DNA of 64,000 nt, from assembly GCF_005048155.1 (NCBI RefSeq), contig NZ_SUMB01000007.1, forward strand, positions 186,001-250,000, read 5' to 3'. The notes beneath the pieces are model-generated. The model searched no databases. It saw nothing but the letters and a program-made list of their open reading frames with translations, and was not told the DNA's origin. Source of the stretch: Streptomyces piniterrae (GTDB taxonomy: Bacteria > Actinomycetota > Actinomycetes > Streptomycetales > Streptomycetaceae). Positions 32,189 through 39,358 of this stretch are shown one piece after another. Position 1 is the stretch's first letter, and each line of letters opens with the position of its first letter. The position numbers and the translations under genes are program-made.

Positions 32189-34924
32189 GTGGCAGCAAAG
32201 GCAGCGAAGAAGAGCGAAGCGACCGGCAGCGAGGCGGCGGGTCGCCGTCCCCACCTGCTCCTGATGGACGGGCATTCCATGGCGTACCGGGCGTTCTTCG
32301 CCCTGCCCGTGGAGAATTTCACCACCGCCACGGGGCAACCGACCAATGCGATCTACGGCTTCGCGTCGATGCTCGCGAACACCCTGCGCGACGAGGCGCC
32401 CACGCATTTCGCGGTGGCGTTCGACGTCTCGCGCAAGACCTGGCGGTCCGAGGAGTTCCCCGACTACAAGGCGAACCGTTCGAAGACGCCCGACGAGTTC
32501 AAGGGGCAGGTCGAGCTGATCGGCGAGCTGCTCGACGCGATGCGGGTCAAGCGGTTCGCGGTGGACGGCTTCGAGGCCGACGATGTGATCGCGACGCTGA
32601 CGGAGCAGGCCACCGCGCAGGGCTTCGAGGTCTCGATCGTCACCGGTGACCGCGACTCCTTCCAGCTGGTCTCCGAGGACGTCACGGTTCTCTACCCCAC
32701 CAAGGGCGTCTCGGAGCTGACCCGTTTCACCCCCGAGAAGGTCGCGGAGAAGTACGGCCTGACCCCGTCCCAGTACCCGGACTTCGCCGCGCTGCGCGGT
32801 GACCCGTCCGACAACCTTCCCGGTATCCCGGGTGTCGGCGAGAAGACCGCGACGAAGTGGATCAACCAGTTCGGTTCGTTCGCGGAGCTGGTGGAGCGGG
32901 CCGACGAGGTCAAGGGCAAGGCGGGCCAGAACCTCCGCGAGCATCTGGAGGCCGTCAAGCTCAATCGCCGGCTGACGGAGATGGTGCGCGATGTCGCGCT
33001 GCCGTGCGGCCCGGCGGAGCTGACTCGTGAGGCATACGACCGGGAGGCCCTGAAGGTCTTCCTCAACGCGCTGGAGATCCGCAACCAGGGCCTGCGGGAC
33101 CGGCTGCACGCCGTCGACCCGGGTGCCGAGGAGACCGGCGAGGAGGCCACGCCGGCCGCCGGTGTCGAGGTGGACGGCACGGTTCTCGGGGCGGGCGAGC
33201 TCGCCCCGTGGCTGGCCGAGCACGGCGAGGGCACCCTGGGTGTCGCCACCGTGGACGTCTGGACCCTGGGCAGCGGCAGCGTCGCCGAGGTGGCGCTGGC
33301 CGCCGCCGATGGGCCGGCCGCCTGGTTCGACCCGTCCCAGCTGGACGAGGCCGACGAGCGGGCCTTCGCGGCCTGGAGCGCGGACGCCGCCCGGCCCAAG
33401 GTGATGCACAACGCCAAGGGCCTGATGCGGGTCTTCGGCGAACACGGCTGGCAGATCGACGGCGTCCTGATGGACACCGCGCTGGCCGCCTATCTGGTCA
33501 AGCCGGGCCGCCGTTCGTTCGCGCTGGACGCCCTGTCCATCGAATACCTGGGCCGTGATCTTGCCCCTGCGGCGGCCGGAGACGGCCAGCTGGCGTTCGG
33601 CGCCGACGAGGAAGCCGAGGCGGACGCCCTGATGGGGCAGGCGCGCACGGTCCTCGACCTGGGCACGGCCTTCGAGGCCAAGCTCGCGGAGGTCGGCGCG
33701 GCCGAGCTGCTGCGTGATGTGGAGCTGCCGACCAGTGTGCTGCTGGCCCGGATGGAGCGGGCGGGTATCGCCGCCGACCGGGGCTGGCTGGAGCGCATGG
33801 AGCAGCAGTTCGCGGGCGCCGTGCAGCAGGCCATAAAGGAGGCGCACGCCGCGGCGGGCCATGAGTTCAACCTGGGCTCGCCCAAGCAGCTGCAGGAAGT
33901 CCTCTTCGGTGAACTGGGCCTGCCCAAGACGAAGAAGACCAAGACCGGCTACACCACCGACGCCGACGCTCTCGCCTGGCTCGCCGCGCAGACCGAGAAC
34001 GAACTCCCGGTGATCATGCTCCGTCACCGTGAGCAGGCCAAGCTGCGCACCACGGTCGAGGGTCTGATCAAGACCATCGGTGCGGACGGCCGCATCCACA
34101 CCACCTTCAACCAGACCGTGGCCGCCACCGGCCGGCTGTCCTCCACCGACCCGAATCTGCAGAACATCCCGGTGCGGACGGACGAGGGCCGGGCGATCCG
34201 CCGTGGCTTCGTCGTCGGCGAGGGCTTCGAGTCGCTGCTGACCGCCGACTACAGCCAGATCGAGCTGCGGGTGATGGCCCACCTCTCCGAGGACGAGGGC
34301 CTGCTGGAGGCGTTCACCTCCGGTGAGGACCTGCACACCACCGTCGCCTCCCAGGTCTTCTCGGTCGCCAAGGACCAGGTCGACCCGGAGATGCGCCGCA
34401 AGATCAAGGCGATGTCCTACGGCCTGGCGTACGGCCTGTCGGCGTTCGGCCTCTCCCAGCAGCTGGGCATTCAGCCCGACGAGGCCCGCAAGCTGATGGA
34501 CAACTACTTCGAGCGGTTCGGCGGGGTGCGCGACTATCTGCGGCGCGTCGTCGAGGAGGCCCGTGCCACCGGCTATACGCAGACCATCCTCGGCCGTCGC
34601 CGCTATCTGCCCGACCTCAACAGCGACAACCGCCAGCGCCGCGAAATGGCCGAGCGGATGGCGCTGAACGCCCCGATCCAGGGCACCGCCGCCGACATCG
34701 TCAAGATCGCGATGCTGAAGGTCGACGTGGCGCTGCGGGAGGCGGGGCTGAAATCCCGGCTGCTGCTCCAGGTCCATGACGAAATCGTGGTCGAGGTGGC
34801 CCCGGGCGAGCGCGAGAAGGTCGAGGAACTGGTCCGCCGTGAGATGGCCGCGGCGGTCGAGCTGAGCGCGCCGCTGGATGTCTCGGTCGGCTCCGGCAAG
34901 GACTGGGAGTCGGCGGCCCACTGA
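32189..34924 (+). CDS. polA: DNA polymerase I
   Basis: 911 residues from the GTG at 32189 after GGATCGGGGG, with a Lys/Ala-rich start. The 5'-3' exonuclease domain is at residues 20-300 (LLLMDGHSMAYRAFFAL, FEADDVIATL, VTGDRDSFQLV, GIPGVGEKTA). The polymerase motifs are intact: A at Asp687 (DYSQIELRVMAHLSED), B at about 736 (RRKIKAMSYGLAYGLS), C with Asp864 (LLQVHDEIVVEV). The middle 3'-5' exonuclease-like domain (GVATVDVWTLGSGSVAEVAL) lacks the DxE motif of E. coli Klenow, so proofreading is probably absent, as in other actinobacteria. It acts in repair and Okazaki-fragment processing. The gene is convergent with the DUF4184 gene, only 24 bp apart. Confidence 0.96.
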   Translation: MAAKAAKKSEATGSEAAGRRPHLLLMDGHSMAYRAFFALPVENFTTATGQPTNAIYGFASMLANTLRDEAPTHFAVAFDVSRKTWRSEEFPDYKANRSKTPDEFKGQVELIGELLDAMRVKRFAVDGFEADDVIATLTEQATAQGFEVSIVTGDRDSFQLVSEDVTVLYPTKGVSELTRFTPEKVAEKYGLTPSQYPDFAALRGDPSDNLPGIPGVGEKTATKWINQFGSFAELVERADEVKGKAGQNLREHLEAVKLNRRLTEMVRDVALPCGPAELTREAYDREALKVFLNALEIRNQGLRDRLHAVDPGAEETGEEATPAAGVEVDGTVLGAGELAPWLAEHGEGTLGVATVDVWTLGSGSVAEVALAAADGPAAWFDPSQLDEADERAFAAWSADAARPKVMHNAKGLMRVFGEHGWQIDGVLMDTALAAYLVKPGRRSFALDALSIEYLGRDLAPAAAGDGQLAFGADEEAEADALMGQARTVLDLGTAFEAKLAEVGAAELLRDVELPTSVLLARMERAGIAADRGWLERMEQQFAGAVQQAIKEAHAAAGHEFNLGSPKQLQEVLFGELGLPKTKKTKTGYTTDADALAWLAAQTENELPVIMLRHREQAKLRTTVEGLIKTIGADGRIHTTFNQTVAATGRLSSTDPNLQNIPVRTDEGRAIRRGFVVGEGFESLLTADYSQIELRVMAHLSEDEGLLEAFTSGEDLHTTVASQVFSVAKDQVDPEMRRKIKAMSYGLAYGLSAFGLSQQLGIQPDEARKLMDNYFERFGGVRDYLRRVVEEARATGYTQTILGRRRYLPDLNSDNRQRREMAERMALNAPIQGTAADIVKIAMLKVDVALREAGLKSRLLLQVHDEIVVEVAPGEREKVEELVRREMAAAVELSAPLDVSVGSGKDWESAAH

Positions 34925-34948
34925 GCGAAGGGGCGCGGGGCGGGGCGG

Positions 34949-35866
34949 TCAGTCGGTGCCGGCTGCGCCCGTCCCCGCGCAGGCCGGGGTCTGCGCCGCG
35001 GGCCCTGCCGGCCGCCCGGGTTCTCCGTCCTCGGCCGCCTCGGCCCGGCGTGCGCGGCGGTGCAGCAGCCGTACGGTCACCCCGTAGCAGACCAGGCCGG
35101 CGACGAGGCCGGCGCCCGCGCCGAAGAGCACGGTCGGCACGTAGCTGAACCAGGAGACCGTGCCGTCGTAGAAGGTGTATGCCCGCAGCGTGCGGTGTAC
35201 GGCACCGAGGAGCACCCACAGGACGATCGGAGCGGTCAGCAGCAGCCGCATCCGGACGGTCAGTGCGGGGATGGCCCTTGTATCCACCGCACCTCGCGCG
35301 CCCGCCTCCCGCAACGCCGACCACAGGAACCAGCCGATCCCCGCCATCGCGAGGGCCGACGTCCCGTACTGCAGGTATGTGTAGACCGGCAGGCCGTGGA
35401 CGATGTCGTTGAGGCCGGGGATCAGCCGGGTGCCCCAGCGGCCCGGGTGGGTGAAGGCGTCCCAGACGACATGCGTCGCGGCCCCGAGCGCTGCCGAGAG
35501 CCAGAACCAGCCTGCCAGCGCGGCGAGTTGGCGCGGCCCGCGCGGATCCCAGGGGCGGCCGCGGACGAACGCGTACGCCCGTCCCCGCCATGCGCCGGGC
35601 AGCAGCGCCAGCAGCGGTTCGCGCAGCAGCAGCCAGCCGCCGACGAGCGCCGCGGTGACCAGTACATCCACCGTCAGCACTCCGGGGAGGCCGTGTGTCA
35701 CCTCGCCGAAGAGCATGGCGCCCGGCACCAGAGTGTCCGCGTAGTACGTCATGTCCGGTGCGAACGACCCCGCGACGAGCGCCGAGGCGATCAGCGGGCC
35801 GCGAGCCGCACCTGTCCGGCGGATGGCCGGAAGCACGGCAGCGGCATGGCTGAGCGTGAACGGCAT
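34949..35866 (-). CDS. DUF4184-family membrane protein
   Basis: 305 residues from the ATG at 35866 behind AAGGAGAGG. MPFTLSHAAAVLPAIRR at the N terminus and FAPDMTYYAD, followed by ATHVVWDAFTHPGRWG, are the family's conserved His/Asp-containing motifs; they recall metal-dependent membrane hydrolases (YdjM/YfhO-like). About six hydrophobic segments are visible, e.g. VLVTAALVGGWLLL, LLTAPIVLWVLLGAV and VLFGAGAGLVAGLVC. The C terminus is Ala/Gly/Pro-rich. Function unknown. Confidence 0.82.
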   Translation of the reverse strand: MPFTLSHAAAVLPAIRRTGAARGPLIASALVAGSFAPDMTYYADTLVPGAMLFGEVTHGLPGVLTVDVLVTAALVGGWLLLREPLLALLPGAWRGRAYAFVRGRPWDPRGPRQLAALAGWFWLSAALGAATHVVWDAFTHPGRWGTRLIPGLNDIVHGLPVYTYLQYGTSALAMAGIGWFLWSALREAGARGAVDTRAIPALTVRMRLLLTAPIVLWVLLGAVHRTLRAYTFYDGTVSWFSYVPTVLFGAGAGLVAGLVCYGVTVRLLHRRARRAEAAEDGEPGRPAGPAAQTPACAGTGAAGTD

Positions 35867-35878
35867 GCACCTCTCCTT

Positions 35879-35908
35879 GATCGATTCAGATCGGTTCGGA
35901 TCATTATG
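35879..35908. promoter_or_regulatory. Three phased GATC decamers before the DUF4184 gene
   Basis: GATCGATTCA, GATCGGTTCG and GATCATTATG follow one another at exact 10-bp spacing. On the minus strand the last contains CATAAT (35908-35903), a good -10 box for the DUF4184 gene, although no -35 box at 17 bp was found. The phased repeats could bind a regulator. Confidence 0.4.
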
Positions 35909-36029
35909 TCGGCCAGTGAGGGCGCTGGCTGCTCGGCCCGACTTGTCGTAGTGTCGCCTGAGTTGGAGCGCAGGGGAGCGCGCCACCGCGTCCGCGCGCG
36001 GTGGGGGCAACGCGGAGGGGACGGCACGT

Positions 36030-37958
36030 ATGGCAGCCACATTCCGGCGACGGCTCCTGAGGGGAGCGGCCTCAACGGTCGTGGTGGCATTGGCGCTCGC
36101 CGCCCTGACCGCCTCTCAGTCACCGGGCGCCGCCGAGGCCGCAGGAGAACACGACCCGGTCACGCCGGCGACCGACACCCCCATCGACGGCGGATCGACG
36201 TACTACACCGACCTGCCACCCCTCAACAGCCCCGTGCCGCCTGGGAGTTCAGGCCGCAAGAGCGGCGACGGAGACGGGGACGGCGGCCCGATAGCCACCG
36301 GCCCCGCCGAGGCGGGCATCCCCGCCAGCGTCCTCGCCGCTTACAAGAGTGCCGCGGCCCGGATCGCCGAGACCGACCCGGGCTGCCGCCTCCCGTGGCA
36401 GCTGCTCGCCGGCATCGGCAAGGTGGAATCCGGGCAGGCGGCCGGCGGAGCGGTCGATTCCAGGGGGACCACGCTCCGGCCGATCCTCGGGCCGCAGCTC
36501 AACGGCCATGGCTTCGCGCGGATCACCGACACCGACGGCGGCCGTTACGACGGCGACCTCACCCATGACCGCGCCGTGGGCCCGATGCAGTTCATCCCGT
36601 CCACCTGGTCCAACGGCGGCCCCGACGGCGCCGGCTGGGGCACCGACGGCAACGGGGACGGCAAGAAGGACCCCAACAACGTCTTCGACGCGGCACTCGC
36701 CGCGGGCCGCTATCTCTGCAACGGCGGCCGCGACCTGACGACGCGGCACGACCTGGACCACGCGATCCTCGGCTACAACAACTCCACGGAGTATCTGCGG
36801 ACGGTGCTGTCCTGGTACGCGTTCTACCGCAAGGGCACCCATGAGGTGCCGGACGGCAAGGGCGTACTCCCGGTGCACCGGACCGGCTCGCGGGCCGACG
36901 GCGGCCGCAACGGGCGGGGCGAGGGCGCGGGGGCGCACCACGGCGAGCGCGCCGATCAGCGACATGAGCCGGGCAAGGCGGCCGGCAAGCCGGCGAAGCC
37001 GAGTCGGCCGGGCAAGCCGGGCAAGCCGGGCAGGCCAGGGAAGCCGAACGAGCCCGGTGAGCCCGACGGCGGCAACCCGCCGAAGCCGACCCCCGACCCG
37101 GCGAACCCCAGCCCGACAACCCCCGCCCCGAAGCCTCCCGCTCATCCCGCCCCCCTCACCGCCCTCGAACGGACCGGCGACCAGCACCTGACGGCTGCCG
37201 CGGGCGCCGAGTTCGCCGCATCGCCACAGGTGAAAGCCAAGGACGCCACGGGTAAGCCGGTGGTCGGCGCCCCGGTGCGCTTCCTCGTCACCGGCAGCAC
37301 GCACGCCCGCTTCCCCGACGGCACCACCACCGTAACCGTCACCACTGACAACGCCGGTCTGGCCACGGCGCCCAAGCTCCAAGCAGGCGACAGGGCGGGG
37401 GCGTTCACCGTCCGGGCGGAGACCGAGGGCCGCACCGTACCGGCCGTCGACTTCGCCATGACCGTCCAGGCCGCGCAGTCCGCGCCGAAGGCCGACGCGC
37501 TCGTCCGTACCTCCGACAAGAAGCTGACGGCGACCGCCGGCGGGGCCTTCGCGGCCGACGCGGTAGAAATCAAGGCGACGTATCACGGCAGGGCCGCCGC
37601 CGGCGTGGCCGTCACGGCGACCATGGTCACCGACGACCCGAAGTGCTCGGCCGAATGCGCCGAGAACGACAAGGGCCCCTACTTCAAGAACCCCGAGCCC
37701 GTCAGGGACCCCGAGCACGCCGGGAACCGCGAGCCCGCCACGGACTCCGAGAAGGTCACGAAGCCAGGGGCCACCGCCGCCGACCCGAACGAGCCGGTGC
37801 GCACCCTCACCACCCTCACGACCGACGGCAACGGCCTGCTGAAACTCCCGAAGATCTACACCGACACGCACACTGGGACGTTCCTGCTGCGGCTGACCAC
37901 CGCCGACGGCGCCGTACTGACCATCAAGCTCAACGTCACCGCCCCGGCCGCCACGTAG
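36030..37958 (+). CDS. Secreted lytic transglycosylase-like protein with Pro/Gly/Lys linker and Ig-like repeats
   Basis: 642 residues. A signal peptide (RRRLLRGAASTVVVALALAA, cleavage near ASQSPGAAEA) precedes the catalytic domain at residues 95-270. That domain has LPWQLLAGIGKVESGQ with the likely catalytic Glu, AVGPMQFIPSTW and DAALAAGRYLCNGGRDL; it cleaves peptidoglycan glycan strands. A linker of repeated P-G-K/R-P-G (residues about 310-350) then Pro-rich sequence leads to two bacterial Ig-like (Big_1-type) repeats: LTAAAGAEFAASPQVKAKDA and LTATAGGAFAADAVEIKATY, each ending in a T-x-x-x-G-L strand. The mature protein should work in the cell wall. The gene is monocistronic and ends at a strong hairpin. 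Confidence 0.85.
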   Translation: MAATFRRRLLRGAASTVVVALALAALTASQSPGAAEAAGEHDPVTPATDTPIDGGSTYYTDLPPLNSPVPPGSSGRKSGDGDGDGGPIATGPAEAGIPASVLAAYKSAAARIAETDPGCRLPWQLLAGIGKVESGQAAGGAVDSRGTTLRPILGPQLNGHGFARITDTDGGRYDGDLTHDRAVGPMQFIPSTWSNGGPDGAGWGTDGNGDGKKDPNNVFDAALAAGRYLCNGGRDLTTRHDLDHAILGYNNSTEYLRTVLSWYAFYRKGTHEVPDGKGVLPVHRTGSRADGGRNGRGEGAGAHHGERADQRHEPGKAAGKPAKPSRPGKPGKPGRPGKPNEPGEPDGGNPPKPTPDPANPSPTTPAPKPPAHPAPLTALERTGDQHLTAAAGAEFAASPQVKAKDATGKPVVGAPVRFLVTGSTHARFPDGTTTVTVTTDNAGLATAPKLQAGDRAGAFTVRAETEGRTVPAVDFAMTVQAAQSAPKADALVRTSDKKLTATAGGAFAADAVEIKATYHGRAAAGVAVTATMVTDDPKCSAECAENDKGPYFKNPEPVRDPEHAGNREPATDSEKVTKPGATAADPNEPVRTLTTLTTDGNGLLKLPKIYTDTHTGTFLLRLTTADGAVLTIKLNVTAPAAT

Positions 37959-38008
37959 ACGCCCCGCCCCATAGGACGGCCCGCCCGTAGGCCCGTCGCG
38001 AAGGTTCC

Positions 38009-38048
38009 GCACCGCCGTCCCGCCCGCCCCAGGGCAGGACGGCGGTGC
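38009..38048 (+). terminator. Terminator after the transglycosylase gene
   Basis: GCACCGCCGTCC (38009-38020) and GGACGGCGGTGC (38037-38048) form a perfect 12-bp stem with a 16-nt loop. Confidence 0.82.
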
Positions 38049-38133
38049 AACGTGTTCTCATCTGCGCCGCCCATTGCTACGGTGCCCCCGCCCTGACGAC
38101 ATATCAGATCGCCGATCACCGGGAGGCCCGACC

Positions 38134-38268
38134 ATGCGCGCCCTGACAGCAGCCGCCGTCGGACTCGCCGCGGCGCTCGCCCTCGTGCTCACCGTCACCG
38201 CGGCAGGCCCGCCCAGCGGCCGCACCTCGCCGAAGCCGCTGCTGACCACCGTCCCCGAGCACCCCTGA
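38134..38268 (+). CDS. SPW_0924-like small exported or membrane peptide
   Basis: 44 residues from the ATG at 38134 behind CGGGAGG. It consists of one hydrophobic segment (LTAAAVGLAAALALVLTVTA) and a short polar tail (PSGRTSPKPLLTTVPEHP). From memory, such short proteins precede DUF3068 genes in Streptomyces. It ends 13 nt before the DUF3068 start, so the two form an operon. A structural partner role is inference. Confidence 0.65.
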   Translation: MRALTAAAVGLAAALALVLTVTAAGPPSGRTSPKPLLTTVPEHP

Positions 38269-38281
38269 GGGGGACGCCGTC

Positions 38282-39283
38282 ATGCGCCGCAAAGCCAGCC
38301 TGGTCCTGCTCGCGTTCGCCGTCTTCTTCACCGCCCTGGCCCCGCTGCTGCGCTGGTACGCCTTCCCGCGGCTCGCCAAGATCCCGGCCGGCCAGTACCA
38401 GGACATGGTCCTGGAGGCGAAGCCCGCCACCCTGATCGACTACGGGACGATGAAGGCCAAGCGGGTACCCAAGGTCACCATCGTGCAGACCCTCAAGGGC
38501 AATGTCGCCGAGTCCGACCGGATAGAGCAGACCGCCGGCCGCGACGTCGTCGTCTGGGACGCGCTGTCCTATGTGGCCGGACCCGACGGCAAGATGGTCT
38601 CCGAGATCCCCGAGCGCTATATCTTCGACGCCCACTCCCAGGAGCCGGTGCACGCCACCGGCGAGATGGTCGACGGCGACCGGGTCCGCCGCGAAGGCAT
38701 CGAGTACAAGTGGCCGTTCCTCACCGAGCCGCGCGACTACACCTACTTCGACGCCCAGACCCGCACCTCCGCCCCCATCCACTACAAGGGGACCCGCACC
38801 TTCCGCGGCCTGGAGGTCTACTACTTCGAGCAGACCATTCCCTGGACCAAGGTCCGGCTCCCCAAGAAGATGCCGGTCAAGGGCATCACCCCGGAGTCCG
38901 TCGAGAAGATGGGCACCACCCGCTGGTACAGCACCAAGCGGATGTTCTGGGTGGAGCCGGTCACCGGAGCACCGGTCAACGGCCAGGAGATCCACAAGGA
39001 GGAGCTGCGCGGCGGCGATCTGCTGCCCGGTGGCGGCAAGGTCACCGCCTTCGCCGGCCATGTGAAGATGCGCGACGACTACGTCGACTCGACCGTCGCC
39101 CTGGTCACCTCCCAGCGGACCCTCGTCCTGCTGCTCACCGGCTACCTGCCCTGGGGTTTCCTGGTCGTCGGCGCCGCGCTGCTCGCCCTGGGCCTCCACC
39201 TGGAAGCCCGCAGCCGCCGCCCCGGCGCCGGCGTCCCCGACGACGAGACCCCCCGACCCGACCCCCGGCCGACGCCCGCCTGA
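38282..39283 (+). CDS. DUF3068 membrane protein
   Basis: 333 residues. One N-terminal membrane segment (ASLVLLAFAVFFTALAPLL), a large extracytoplasmic domain (YPFPRLAKIPAGQYQ-like opening, then YIFDAHSQEPVHATGEMVDG and MFWVEPVTGAPVNGQEIHKE) and a C-terminal membrane segment (LLTGYLPWGFLVVGAALLAL) with a Pro-rich cytosolic tail. This is the DUF3068 (PorA-like) architecture of actinobacteria. The function is unproven. It is convergent with hrpB. Confidence 0.85.
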   Translation: MRRKASLVLLAFAVFFTALAPLLRWYAFPRLAKIPAGQYQDMVLEAKPATLIDYGTMKAKRVPKVTIVQTLKGNVAESDRIEQTAGRDVVVWDALSYVAGPDGKMVSEIPERYIFDAHSQEPVHATGEMVDGDRVRREGIEYKWPFLTEPRDYTYFDAQTRTSAPIHYKGTRTFRGLEVYYFEQTIPWTKVRLPKKMPVKGITPESVEKMGTTRWYSTKRMFWVEPVTGAPVNGQEIHKEELRGGDLLPGGGKVTAFAGHVKMRDDYVDSTVALVTSQRTLVLLLTGYLPWGFLVVGAALLALGLHLEARSRRPGAGVPDDETPRPDPRPTPA

Positions 39284-39358
39284 CGCCACCGCCGCCGACT
39301 CCTGGCCCGTGACCGTCGCCCGGCGCCCGCCACCAGCCCCTGCCCCATCGGATACGCC

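Noticed and set aside
32162..34921. A 919-residue open frame on the minus strand opposite polA
   Set aside because: It is the antisense shadow of a high-GC gene. It has no domain or ribosome-binding site, and polA on the plus strand explains the region fully.
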